From Montifringilla adamsi (taxonomy: Eukaryota; Chordata; Aves; Passeriformes; Passeridae): a stretch of 64,000 nucleotides of DNA. Location of the stretch: positions 397,269 through 461,268 of the forward strand of contig JAGGNK010006626.1 in NCBI GenBank assembly GCA_017590115.1, written 5' to 3'. The notes beneath the pieces were generated by a model that was not told where the DNA came from, did not search any database, and saw nothing but the letters and a program-made list of their open reading frames with translations. Position numbers and translations under genes: made by a program. Positions 13,401-25,270 of this stretch are shown piece after piece. Position 1 is the first letter of the stretch. Every line of letters begins with the position of its first letter.

Positions 13401-14143
13401 CTGCTAGCACCTCATTTATGCTGTGATGCTGTTCCTTGAAAAAACAATTGTTTTCCTGCTAGAGCAAATCACAGGGTGTCAGAGGCAAAGAGCACCACTT
13501 CTTTATACACTGGTTGCATCACAACAGTTGCTTCTCTTTTACCTAACATATTTTTACTTACTAGATATTAGAAGTTACTGTTACCAAGAAGCTGTGTTTG
13601 TTTTGGGGTTTCATTTTTGGCCAAAATCTGTCTTGGAAAAAGACCAAACAGAAAAACATGTATTAAAGCTTCCATCTTATTGCATGGGTTTTACTAACAT
13701 GACATTTTTCTCTTTACCAAGTATTTTTCCATAGCACCCATGCCAAATTTCTCTTAGGCTCTAGGGAGGCAGAAGACAGACAGGGACAATGATATTTGAA
13801 AGCAGTTTAACTCACCTCCAAAATAATACAGCTGCAGTCTCTTTCTACATTGGCCCATGCTCACTAACAAAACTGAAATTAAGTGCTTGAAAACAGCAGT
13901 TCATTCCCCTAAAATCCAACAGAGCATATCCCTGCTTAGCACTTGGACCCTGCTGCATTTTGCATGCAGGTAGAGCTAGGAGAAGTTTTAGGTATTGAGT
14001 ACTGACCTGATATTTCAAGATCAGCTCTCAAATTCAGGATTTTGGTTTTAGACTAGCTAGAGACCTAAAAGCTGTTCTGAAGTACTTGAGGGTTTTGAAA
14101 CTGACATAGTCTTGAAAGCTCTAAACATTGGACTACAATTCTA

Positions 14144-14189
14144 ATGGGGGTGGGGGGGAGAGAAAGAAAGAAAAAAATAAGAAAAGAAA
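14144..14189. repeat. Purine-rich tract (G-run then GAAA-rich)
   Basis: An almost pure purine stretch of about 46 bp on the plus strand. It begins with gggggtggggggga and continues as agaaagaaagaaaaaaataagaaaagaaa. This is simple-sequence DNA. Confidence 0.85.
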
Positions 14190-14424
14190 TATCATCATGC
14201 ATTTTGTAATGTTTAGAGGTAGTTTTCTGAATTCTTGTTCACCAGAATTCTGGGAATATTTTTCTGGATCAAATGGAGTTGTTGTAACATAAGTGCAGGA
14301 CCCAGCACTTGGCCCTACTGAACCCCATAAAAATTGTTCTCCATCTCTGTGGAACCCAGTGTAGGAAGGGTGTGGACCTGTAGGAAAGAGTCTGGGGGAG
14401 AGCCATAAGTTAATCACAGCACTG

Positions 14425-14818
14425 TGAAGGCACATTGAGATACTTGGGGTTGTTCAGCCTGGAGAAGGGAAGGGTGCATGGAGAGCTCATATCACCTTTC
14501 AGTACCTGAGGGGAACCTACAAGGAAGAAGGAGAGGGACTTCTTACAAGGGCATGTAGTGACAGGACAAACTAAGGAGTGTAGATTAGATGCTATGAAAA
14601 ATTCTTTACTGTGGGGGTGGTGAGGCACTGGAACCATCTGCCCAGAGAAGTGGTAGATACCAGGCAGGGATGCCTGGAGGTGTTCAAGGCCAGGCTGGTT
14701 GGAGGTCTGAGAAATCTGGCCTAGGAGAAGGTCTCCCTGCCCATGGCAGGTGGGTTGGAAGAAGATTATTTTAAGATCCCTTTCAATCCAAACCATTCTG
14801 TGATTCTATGATTCTAAA
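14425..14818 (+). mobile_element. CR1 LINE 3' fragment, sense, with 3' tail
   Basis: This is the 3' end of an avian CR1. It starts within the ORF2 tail (ttggggttgttcagcctggagaa near 14442) and continues through 'ggcactggaaccatctgcccagagaagtgg' (14622 onward). Next come 'gtgttcaaggccaggctgg' and 'agatccctttcaatccaaacc'. It ends in the CR1 octamer tail 'attctgtgattctatgattcta' near 14794-14815. It is a 5'-truncated dead copy of about 390 bp. The reading frame is interrupted. Confidence 0.92.
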
Positions 14819-15525
14819 TCCATTTGATGCACAAAATAGATTGAATGTGAATACCATTAAAAAAGATTCAGATGGATTTTCTTCATTCATTAACAATCTG
14901 AAGGGTATCATCATATATCTTTGGAGGTTGCTGAAAGAAAAGTCTCTGGGCTGATTACAGCTTTTTCTACTTCACCACAATCAACATATTATGGCATGAT
15001 CACAGAGTTAGTACTCAGTATTGCACAAAAATTAATTATGAACTGCAAGGTAAGGCATATGAATGTTTTCGCTCTGAAAGTGAAAGAAAAGCATGTTTCA
15101 TAAAATAAAAACAGATTTAAAAGCTAATGGGACAGAAAAATACAACTAAGATCTCATGCAATCCATTCTCATGTAAATCTACCTTACAGCTAAAAAATAT
15201 ATTGTTGCTGTTGAAAAGCTATTTTCTCTCTCCATCTTCTTAGAAACTGTTGAATGGAAAGTCAGCTGCCCTCCAAGAAGTCACTGAGGAAATAATTTCA
15301 TTCTTAGCCTGTAAACTTAATTAGTCCATGAAATTTAAAAATAATTACTGTGTGAAATAAGTTGTAGTCATTCTTTCAAAATAATTGTCATTATACTCTC
15401 TATTCTGGAGTCATTACTGGACTTCTTTATAGCATAAAAGGTCTATTTTTTTATAAGAATTATGTGTTGCAAAAGAAAAGTAAAAATTATGAGGGGATAA
15501 AACTCAAATAGATTACCACGCTCAA

Positions 15526-15600
15526 TTTCTCTCTCATTTTCTCTCCTCATTTTCTCTCTCTTCTCTTTTTTTTGGTTTCTCTAAAAGTTCCTTTCTCCTT
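15526..15600. repeat. Pyrimidine-rich (TCTC/TTTC) tract
   Basis: About 75 bp composed mainly of T and C with repeated ttctctctc motifs. It lies about 85 bp upstream of the 5' edge of the next CR1 copy. Simple sequence. Confidence 0.85.
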
Positions 15601-15684
15601 GGTCATCCTTATTTTCAAATAGGTTTCCTCTACTTCTTCTTTTGGCCTCCTTCAGTCGTTTACCATTAGTCCTGGTGAAGCATG

Positions 15685-16900
15685 GAGTTTCCAGTTGACT
15701 GGAAATTGGTATGTATAACGCAAATCTACAAGAGTGGCTGGAAGGCAGATGCAGGGAACTACAGGCCCATCAGCCTGACTTCAGTGCCAGGGAAGGTTAG
15801 GGAGCAGATTATCTTGAGTGTGATCATGTAGCTCATGCCAGATGAGGGATCAGGCCCAGCCAGCACAGATTTGTGAAATGCATGTCTTGCTTGACAAACC
15901 TGATCCCTTTCTGTGGCAGTGTGACAAACTTAGTGGATGGAAAAAGCCTGTGGATGTTGTCTGTTTGGAATTTACTAGAGTCTTTGACACTGTCTTCCAC
16001 CACATTCCCCTGGAGAAACCAAGCTTGTGGCTTGGACAGGTGCACAGTTCATGGGTTAAAAACTGTCTGGATGGCTGGGCCCCAAGAGTGGTGGAGAATG
16101 GAGTTACCTCCAGCTGGGGGCCAGTCACAGGTGGTGGTACCAGAGCTCAGTAGTGGGGCCACTCTTGTTTATTACCTTTATTGGTGAATGGGACAAGGAA
16201 GATGCATGTCAGTCTGCTGGTGACACCAAGCTGGGTGGGAGTGCTGATCTGCTGGAGGGCAGGGAGGTTCTGCAGAGGGATCTGGGCAGGCTGGATCATG
16301 GCTGAGGGCCAATGGTGTGAGGTTCAGCAAGGCCCAGTGCTGAGTCCTGCCCTTGGGTCACAACAACCCCAGGCAGTGCCACAGGCTGGGGCAGAGTGGC
16401 TGGAAAGGACCTGGGGGGGCTGGTGACAGCAGCTGAACATGAGCCAGGGAGTGCCCAGGTGGCCAAGAAGGCCAATGGCATCCTGGCCTGGATCAGCAAT
16501 GGTGTGGCCAGCAGGGCCAGGGCAGGGATTGTCCCCTGTACTGGGCACTGGTGAGGCCACAGCTCCAGTGCTGTGTCCAGGGCTGGGCCCTCACTGCAGG
16601 AAAGACACTGAGGAGCTGGAGAGAGTGCAGAGAAGGGCAGTGGGGCTGGGGCAGGGGCTGGAGCACAAGTCCTGTGAGGAGTGGCTGAGGGAGATGGGGG
16701 TGTCTAACCTGGAGAAAAGGAGCCTCAGGAGAGATCTTTTTGCTGTCTAAAACTGCCTAAAAGGAGGGTGTAGAAAGGTGAGGTCTGTCCCTTCTCCCAG
16801 CTAACAAGGATCACCTTGTCTTATGAGCTCAGATTAGGTACAGTTTAGTCCCAAACACTGAGAGAAAAGTCACCCTTTACGGGATCATGTAAAATCCTTC
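15685..16900 (+). mobile_element. CR1 LINE fragment covering the reverse-transcriptase region, sense
   Basis: This 1.2-kb CR1 ORF2 remnant has landmark blocks in the right order. They are 'gggaactacaggcccatcagcctgac' (about 15756), the peptide DVVCLEFTRVFDTVFHHIPLEK encoded near 15954-16020, 'gacaccaagctgggtgggag' (16223), 'gggtcacaacaacccc' (16355), 'gtggccaagaaggccaatggcatcctggcc' (16458) and 'gagaaaaggagcctcaggagagatc' (16713). The YVDD-type catalytic region and the intervening frames are degraded by indels and stops, so it cannot be active. The 3' end is degraded after about 16800 and the octamer tail is not visible. The GC content is much higher than in the flanking DNA. Confidence 0.92.
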
Positions 16901-18295
16901 TCCATCCATTCAAAATAAAGGACCTCTACAGCTTCCCTAGTGGATTTGGGCAATGGCAGATGACTCAAAAAGGACACAGAACATAAACAAGGACCATTAG
17001 CAATATATAAGAAGATAAAGATGCCCCTTTAACACAAAACTTATTATGGAAGTACAAAAAATCTGTCAGAAGCCAAAGTTCTTTTGTTTTTTAAACTAGA
17101 AATCTCAAATCAAGATAATAGGCTTTTTCTCCAGATCAGTGTAACACATTCATTATCACAGTCTTCAGAGTGATATAAATAAGACATTACCCCTTCAGGG
17201 AAGGGAGAAATTATTTTGAACAATACAAAACAAGAACAACAACAAACAACAGCAAAAAAGACATTACTTCCTGTCTCTAGGTGCTTCTACAGATTCTTCC
17301 AACAAGCAGCTATTCCTTCCCTCCATATATGGAAACCACGTACATGACTTCACCCTGTCCTTCCTGGTCTAATATGCAATGTCCTGGACTATATAACTTT
17401 TACCAAAAAAATAGCAATAGAGGCTGGAATAGCAATAAATTAATGTAATAGCTAAATAAATTTAATAACATTAAAAAGCAATAAATAAATGTGGAAGCTA
17501 AACATTTATGAAAGGGAATGTTTTACTGAAAGTATCTGGAAATCAAATTACTTTGTTTCTTCTGCAAATGGCAGATTACCACTTGATAGATTTCAGAGGG
17601 AAAGGACAAGTATAACTGATCTTTACAATTCATACTTTTACATTACATACTTTTTCACTACATTACATTACATTAATTTTTTCATTTTCATATGCTGAAA
17701 TAGGACCTGATTGTTCAGATTGAGTTCACATTCCCTAGTCTCCTGCACAATTCCTTTGGATTCAGACATTTACACTCAGCCAATATTCATTCCATTCCCC
17801 CTCCCACACTGAGTAAGGTGTTAGCACACACACAAAAAACAGCTGCAAACAACCAAAACCAAACACCACACATCCACTTTAGAACATGCAGTTAGAGCTT
17901 TGAAAACTGCAAGCAATTTGACTGTCTGTTTGTTTGGGTAGTGACAGGACCAATAGGCTTTTTGGGTTTTAGTTCTAGGCAATCAGTAAAAAAAGATTTT
18001 AATCACTTGGCAAGGAAATAGATAGAGTTACTGAAATAGTTATAGGTAAAATTGTATAGATCCACATTTAGTTATATGATAGTGCTTTTTGTGTGCCATT
18101 TTGCCAAAAACATGCATCATAAACATAAAATAACATAAAATTCTGGGAAAAAAGCAGAATCAAAAAGGGAGAAAGGGAGTAGGTTGTCAGAAATTCATGT
18201 TTCCCAAAGAAGAAATGAAATGGGATGAAACCAAAGTAATTATAACATATAATTACTTAAGACAGTTCATAAATGGAAAATCCAAGAAAGGATAG

Positions 18296-18443
18296 CAAAA
18301 AACCCCATAAAAATCAAACACAAAAAAAACCCCCAAACAAACAAACCACAACAAAACAAAACCCCAAAACCAAATAAAACCAGACCAAACCAAAAAAAAC
18401 CAGACCACCCAAAAAAACCCCAAAAACACAACAAGAACAAAAA
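18296..18443. repeat. A/C-rich low-complexity tract (CAAAA / AACCCC-like)
   Basis: About 150 bp of almost only A and C on the plus strand, with irregular units such as AAAACCCC, CAAAACAAAACC and ACCAAACC. The opposite strand is correspondingly T/G-rich. Its minus-strand open frame (Phe/Gly/Trp-rich) is a composition artefact. Confidence 0.85.
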
Positions 18444-18659
18444 CGGAGGCATACCATCAAAAGAGAAAGAAATTATACAGGAGGAACACTAGCTGATCAA
18501 AGAAGGAAACTAGTGATAGATGGTCAATATCTTGCAGGTGTACTTTTTTTTTTCTTGACAGTCCACACATAATGAAAGAAGAAAGCATCCTAGGGACTAG
18601 AGGTATGTTTTCTTAGGCTTGGGGGAGTGAATTGTTGAAAAGCTTTACCCTCATCATAA

Positions 18660-18800
18660 AGCAGATAAGAAGGCAATTAGAACTCCTGAAAGCCAACAAA
18701 GCACTAGACCCAGATGACTTAAATACCCAGCGGAAGGGAGGACAACTGTAAACCTTATAGAAAAGATTTATGACAGGTTATTGAGAACAGGGTATTACAA
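18660..18800 (+). mobile_element. Possible decayed CR1 ORF2 fragment
   Basis: A short stretch reads KANKALDPDDLN in one frame (about 18690-18725). This resembles the 'hKSpGPDgih' block that precedes the reverse-transcriptase core in CR1 ORF2. The flanking sequence (gtaaaccttatagaaaag) is loosely compatible with the following block. The match is short and may be chance. Confidence 0.3.
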
Positions 18801-20328
18801 AAGGGTCAGAGAAAGAATTGATGCAATTACCGCATTCAATAGAGGAAGGAAGGAAGGAGCTGGAGAACAAATGCATTGAGCCATAGACACAGATATCAGA
18901 AAGGCTCACTAGAAAAGATAAAAAATTTGTGTGACACTGATACAAGATATGGAAATAATAAGGATAAAGGGAAGATAGAGAACTCACATTTTCAAAACTT
19001 GTTTTTTGTTTCTTTCTCTGTTCACCTTTAATACTGATCACCTAGCAGTGGAAAAGGGGACAAGCAGTAAAGGCCATTTATCTGTGTTTAAGGCAAGAAG
19101 ATATCCCATATCTGTATTCATGCTGATTGTCACATTTTTAGTTGAAGAGAGCAGTTCATCCTGATAAAGCACCTATAACAGACAGCTGCATCAGTCAGTA
19201 CAGCATGAATGTGTTCACTCCAGTGGCAGGCTCCAACCTCACAGAAGCAGAAGTCAATTGAATAGCCCAGAAGATACATCTGATCACTTAAGAGAAATTT
19301 CAAAAGTGCTACAAGCCATGAAGACAAGTGCTCAGAGATTACAGAGCAACAGCAGAACACCACTGAAAGACATATGAGTCACAACTCAATGTTGAAGGGA
19401 CACTTTCAAAAGTGTCTTTAATAAGTAAGCACTTTTATAAATGCAAACACCACAATTTGCATGGTCAAAGTGAGAAAAAAGGGGAAAAAAATAAAGAGAT
19501 TAATTTCTTTAAGGTCAAAAGACTAAAAGTAAGTGGATGTGCAATCCCTCCCCTTTCTCTCCCAAAGAACTCCACCAAATTAATTCCTCTAAATTACACT
19601 GTTAGTTTACTCTGGAGGACATTAGTTTGTATTTTTAATTTGTACTTTCTATTTATAAAAATTTACTAGCTTCAGTAATTGAAGAATATCTGTGATCAGA
19701 AGGTCAGAAATACGTAATTACAGTTCTCTATTTGTGCACTTAGACTCTTGAGTACAAAATTTGATCTGCCAAATTTAAAAATATTCCAAACAACAATTTT
19801 CTTGCCACAATGTGATTTGGCACATGGAGCTGAGATTCAGGTAGTCAATTAGTTCACTAACTTCTTTGAAGATCTTCTTCTCATACCACTTCCCATTACT
19901 GTTGGAGAAAAGTACTAAAAGCCATGGAAGATATTTTTCAAAACAGAGGTATTAGCATTTTAAACAAGATGCAGCTTAGAAAAGCATAGCCATAATCATA
20001 GGAAGAGGCAGAGCCATAAAACATCTATACTTAAATAAAGGCCTTCATCCTTCTCATCAACAAGTCTGTGCACACTCTTGTCCAGAGTCTTGTCACATAA
20101 TTTATCTTTTCTAGAGGGGGAAAGAGTTTCTGTGGGAAGTGGTGTTAAAAGACTGGCACACTTCATCAGTATGCAACAATAAAAGAAATAGCACTATTTT
20201 TAGTTTCAGTGAGATGTTTAGTTCATTAAGTGGCACTTATAACTGGCTTAATCACCATGTCAGCTTCTTGTTACAGACAGCATTTCTGATCATCAGAAAA
20301 CTAGCATGAGCTTAAAATATATACATCA

Positions 20329-20470
20329 TAGAATCATAGAATAGTTTGTGTTGGAAGGGACCTTAAAAGTCAGGAGGATCCTGTGGTTCTGTGACAGGGA
20401 TGCCACCAGCTAGGACAGATTAGTCCAAGCTCCATGCAGCCTGCCCTTTGATAACAGCAGTGATGAGAAA
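20329..20470 (-). mobile_element. CR1 LINE 3'-end fragment, antisense
   Basis: It begins with the octamer tail in reverse (catagaatcatagaatagtttg), then 'ttggaagggaccttaaaagtcagg', and a diverged 'gggatgccaccagctaggacagattagtccaagctccatgcagcctg' block that matches the CR1 3' region. Only about 140 bp of the 3' end is retained. Confidence 0.88.
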
Positions 20471-22187
20471 GAGCTGGATTCACTGAGGAAAAGAAAACCA
20501 AAAGCAAATATTTACCATGCAGCAAAAAATGCCTGTACATGTACCAGCAAATTGGAATCTGGAACCACATTTTTTTTGTCTTCTAAAAATGCATAAAGTA
20601 TTTGTGTACTAAATCTGTGTACCAAGATCACAGCAAAAGTTTCATACAAGGTCGTAAACCAACTAACACACAAATTCAGAATTGTATTTACCACAGGATA
20701 ACAAAAACACATTTGGGAAAAAAGAAGTGCGCTGAATTAGGAAAGTCAATTTCTAATTCTAATGTACAAGAGTAGTACTGGAAGTTCAATACAACTAATT
20801 TTTAAATGTAAAAATTATGAGAAGAGAAACAATAAAAATAGCCATCTTAGCATCTCCAATATTTTATAAGGCCAGCTCTATGTAGCACCATTCTGAATTG
20901 TCATTGTCTGTCATTTAATATCTGTGCATTCTAAACTACACAGTCAACCTCTCTGGAAGATAAGAACCTATAGACTGCCTTTTCACTCTTTATTTCTACC
21001 ATTTTCTTACAGTCTCTGAAAACATTGATTGAACAAAGAAATTAGCACAGCTATGTTACAAGTGTTACACAGTCATATGGATGATTTGCTAGTTATATAC
21101 AATAAGATCAAAAACAAATAAGAGTTGTGATGCTTTTTGATTCAACACAGAATACCTTCTAACTCAGCTCTTGACACACTTTCTTTGCCCAGACTATTTT
21201 TTGGGGTTTGGTTGGTTTTTTTTGGTTTTTTTTTTACCTTATATTTTTATTCTTCATTTTAGCAGGTCAGACCATATCATCTTGGATGGCCTCAGGGGCC
21301 TCTGAGCAATCCATGGATGCACAGAGTACAAAGGTTAAAAAAGCAATTGCAGGTGCAAACGATGCTATCTCTGATCACATATGGTGCACTGTAATCATCC
21401 ATTTCTTAAGGCTTCTATAACTCCAAACTGACCTTTTGCTTTATAAATCATGCCACTTTTACAGAACTATCCCCTTCAGCTATTAACTGAATTGTTTTGC
21501 ATAAACATGCATCAAATCTTATTCTTCCTTTTCAAGCTTCCAAAGGGCATAGCTTACTCCATAGGGAAAAGAAGTTAAGAGCAACTTGGAATATAGTTTA
21601 AAAGCCCCCAAACACCCAGATACTATGCTCTAGCTACTCAAAACCCACAAAAATCAATGCTTATCCTCAGGACTTATCCCTCTTAAAACAGTTTCTGGTG
21701 TTATTCAAATTCGGAGTAAGTTTTGCAAGAACATTTAGCTCAAAAATACATCTTAAAAGATGGGTTTTTCATTCATAATGTTATTTAATTAGCATAAGCA
21801 CAGGAAAATGGTTTAAGGATGACCTTCAGGCAAACAAAGAGAAGTATTTTTTGTTTTTTATCAGTACAGGGGAAGTCAATGTATTAAGCTCATAATGAGG
21901 CTCAAGACTTGCATCCATTAGATACTCATGGAAACCTTGTTCTTTAAGCTTCCCTACCTATGTTTGTAAATAACCAAAATTATTAAGAAACTAACTCAGA
22001 TTTAGGTATGTGCCTAAATACATACCACTTTAGCTGCATTAAGTGGGGCTGGACCAGGTTAATCCTTAATTTCAGAATACAGATATTGACTTTTTCTCGC
22101 TTATTGGTATACGCACCTAGACCACATACATTTCCAGAAAAGACACAAAGGAAATATCATCTTATCTCCTACCCTATGGTTACAACC
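20471..22187. other. Intergenic DNA, no gene recognised
   Basis: AT-rich sequence with a T/G-rich low-complexity run at 21197-21237 (ttttttggggtttggttgg followed by T runs). Nothing else is supported. Confidence 0.5.
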
Positions 22188-22494
22188 TGACAGTGGAATA
22201 AGGCATGGACTCTGCAGTGTTAGTGCAAAGACCTTTATTGGTTTCAAACACTTATATTTGTACTTTCCACAGCTGTGATAAGATGCTCCACTTAACTCTT
22301 ATTGGTAACGTGTTATTGTGCTTGCCTCGTGAACTGAGCATGCTGTGGTTACACTGCATACACGAACAGGATGAGATGTTCCACCTTCTTGGATGCAGTT
22401 CATGCCACGTGATCAGCTTCAAGGCTGTTGCTGCACAAGCTTTAACAAATCAGCCATGCTCTTCATGTCATTTAACTCATTTTGCTCCTCAACA
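22188..22494 (-). mobile_element. Candidate solo LTR of an avian ERVK-like element
   Basis: On the minus strand the segment starts TGTTGAGGAGC and ends CTGTCA, giving TG...CA ends and a length of 307 bp. Inside are CCAAT boxes (ccaataagag), a TATA-like box (aaatataag, plus positions 22251-22259 reversed) and, 12-17 bp further, AATAAA (minus strand of 22234-22239) followed by 'ggtctttgcac'. Close spacing of TATA and AATAAA is typical of avian beta-like retroviral LTRs. No internal gag/pol/env is seen next to it. A clean target-site duplication is not visible (GGTCAT versus GGTTGT is only a weak match), so the ends are provisional. Confidence 0.45.
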
Positions 22495-24660
22495 ATGACC
22501 AGCATCCAGGATGTGGAGACCAGGGTGCATATACTTATGTCTGTCCTGAGGCTTAGAATCCATACCTCATCTATGCTTTTTCTCATATTTTTTCCCCCAA
22601 ACACCAAGTTATGGAATACCTTAAACAAGGGGTGAAGGCACGTGCCACTAAGGAAGATATCCCATTATTCTGATACAACACACTCTTGTGCATCTAGCCA
22701 TTACATATTCTTGAAAATTCCCCCCATAGTATTTGTTTACATGGCATTTTGCAGGCAGGCACATGAAAATTCCACCCAAACAGAGCCAGCAGGACATCTG
22801 TCAGCTCTGAATGAAAAGCCATACTGTGCATTTAGCACATTATTGAGCCTCAAAGGATAAACTCCACTCAGCAGTAAGCAACTTTAAATCCTGGCATTTT
22901 TAACTTTTTACTGTTTAACTACAAAAAAACCCCAAGGATGCCTGCTTGCAATATATTAAGTAGCAAGATTAAGAATTTTCCTCTATAACACTACCCCAGA
23001 ACTTATGCTAATGCTAGTAATAAAAGACTAGCTTTTATTTTGTGTCCCTATCTGTGAGAGGTAAAGACGCACACCTTGACAATTTTTTGGGTTTTTGTAA
23101 GACAGTTATGCAATCTGACACCTTGGGAGGAGCAGCCTCTGCAGGCAAGCAGGCCATACTTAATGCGCCAGTCAAAATGATCTAGCTGTTTCTGAGGCAA
23201 AAAAAAAAGTTAGAAAAAAAAATGGAGAGCTCAAAAAAAACAGGATCTTAGTGAAAATACTCATCTTAGACTTTTCTGTTCCCTCACCGACTAGATTTAT
23301 GAAAACCATTGTCAAAACATCTAAGATCCATGTAGAGGACAGCAACCTATTATTGCTGCCAATTACTTGCTTACTTCAAAGCACTTGCTTTGATGAGCAG
23401 AAAATTTCAGTCTATTGTGAATGAAAAAAGCTTGTCGGAGAGAGCAGTATGATTTTCAAAATCAATCATTCAAGAATAACAACAATATGAAACTAAGACC
23501 TACTTATGCAACATTAATTCAGCCACCTGTTTATGTATGCTCAGGTCAGATCTAGTATGGAAGGGAGCTGAAAGAACATCACTCTTTTACAAAGGCACTT
23601 CTCAAAGCCAAGACTAATAATATTCTCTGCAAAATTATTACCATTCAGAAAGTTACTTAAAACCATCCTGTCTAGTTTCAGATAAGAAATAGCAATAATT
23701 TGGGCATGCTTTTGAAAATCTCAGGTTTTTTATTTGAAAAATAGTTTTCAGTTCACAAAGCAATTATACACGCACTTAGAACCAAATCCCAAATCATCAG
23801 TCCTACATTCCTCCCACAACAGTGTAACATTCTGTATATATTTTAGCAGCAGGACAGTCATTAAAATTTCTGCTCACTGTTGGGAGCCTGAACGTTGCTC
23901 AGGAGTCCAAGGCAGGTAGGGGTTGTGAACAAGCCACAGGCACAAGTGATGTTCAATTCTGTTTGTGCTTGTGTTAGTAAGAGAGGGGGCTGAATCTGAG
24001 CAAAACCTCAGGGCAAGTTTTACATGTATCATTTTATATCCAAGAGAAAATCTGGGAGGACTGAGTCTCAGTCTTGACGTGAAGTATGAAAGTCTTCACC
24101 AAATGAAAGGAAAAAATCCTTCAGGAGTTCATCTAAGTTAACGTTGTAACTATGGAGTTAATCCTGAGGTTGGGTAAATAGCTATTTACTTACTTGTCTA
24201 ACATTTTCTTGTGTAAATGTTGATTCCAGCCTAAGAGACTAAACACCACTGCATTCCTTTCCTGTGAACGTGGCAATTCCTTAAACTGAGGGAAGTAAAA
24301 GCATTTCAGCAGGGAGAGCCTGAACCTCAGGACACTCCCTATGAGTCTGCGATCCTCCCTCCCTTCATGTGTCCATGATGTTATGTTGCATACTTTAATG
24401 ATCACAAAACAATTTTTCATTAATGACCTCTGCCCCATTCTGTAAGTTTGAGACTTGGAGGGTGAATCAAGGCTGCACATGAAGTACAAAAGGCTGTCTT
24501 CTGAAAGCACTCAGCTTGGCCAAAAACACTGGGAGAAATATTTGAACAAAGCCAGAACTGCAGAAAGAAGAGTCTGGTTTCATACTCAAGGCTGATAAGT
24601 GATAATCTGGAGCATTTTTCTCTGAACCTGTATCTGCATAACACTTTTCATTTTAGTAAA

Positions 24661-24684
24661 TGCTATACAATGCTATACAATGCT
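24661..24684. repeat. 10-bp tandem repeat (tgctatacaa, about 2.5 copies)
   Basis: Two exact copies of tgctatacaa followed by tgctac. Confidence 0.9.
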
Positions 24685-25251
24685 ACATGGGAGACAAGAA
24701 AGAAAGAAAGAAACAAAAAATAAAAACCAGGAAAAAATTATTCCAAGACTTTGGAAACTGGACACCCAAAGTGAGTTGTTATAGCATTGAATTGCAAGAA
24801 AAAGTTCTGATCCATTAAATTATTAAATTGTGAAATATGGGATCTATTAACCTGTCTCAAATGTTTTGAAAATATTAGCGATACTTGACTATTATTTGAG
24901 AATGCTTAGATACCATTGTGTCAATTTCCTTAAGAAACAGTCAGAAAGTTAATAAAACTATTTGCTTAGCATAATTTTTAAAAGCACAGAAAATATGGTC
25001 AGGTTTAGATGCTGATTTTCTTGTTACTTCCTCAAGAGTTATAGTATCAGAAGTAGCAGAGCAAATAAAGCAGCAGAATGTATTTGGTCCTAGATGCAAA
25101 ACTCCTATACATTGCTTTAAAGACCTGTTTAAAAATGCTGAGGTTTTTTAACAACAGAATCCAGAATTCCAAACAGTTTTCCTGTTAGCACTGTCATCCG
25201 GAGTAGTAATGATTCAATTTCAAAAGTAGAAAAACAACAGCAATTCTGTGG

Positions 25252-25270
25252 AATTATTATTATTATTATT
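25252..25270. repeat. (ATT)n microsatellite
   Basis: About six ATT units in aattattattattattattc. Confidence 0.9.

Larger units (their letters stand above)
1951..14424. other. Intergenic DNA with no recognisable gene
   Basis: About 12.5 kb of AT-rich sequence downstream of CWC27. Open frames here are at most about 116 codons (the longest, 8128-8478 plus strand, has no recognisable motif) and look like chance. Small items seen are a 10-bp-arm hairpin at 4717-4739, a tandem gtcttgtgc pair near 7853-7871, a 10-bp direct duplication at 10081-10100, a T16 run at 10468-10483, A-rich runs at 13111-13131 and a purine-rich tract at 14144-14189. No CR1 copy was recognised before 14425. Confidence 0.5.
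16901..20328. other. Intergenic DNA, low-complexity rich, no gene recognised
   Basis: Mostly A-rich DNA. Visible items are CAA-rich sequence at 17222-17262, a CATTA-type short tandem at 17648-17672, an A/C-rich tract at 18296-18443 and a possible decayed LINE piece near 18660-18800. No coding sequence is supported. Confidence 0.5.

Noticed and set aside
13423..13734. 103-codon plus-strand frame with hydrophobic start
   Set aside because: No family resemblance, no neighbouring exon signals, AT-driven hydrophobic composition.
15842..16750. Several overlapping 80-104-codon frames on both strands
   Set aside because: All are frames of a degraded CR1 reverse transcriptase or its complement, not host genes.
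18267..18452. Minus-strand frame that looks like a hydrophobic membrane peptide
   Set aside because: It is the translation of the A/C-rich low-complexity tract (T/G-rich on the minus strand), giving Phe, Gly, Trp and Leu by composition.
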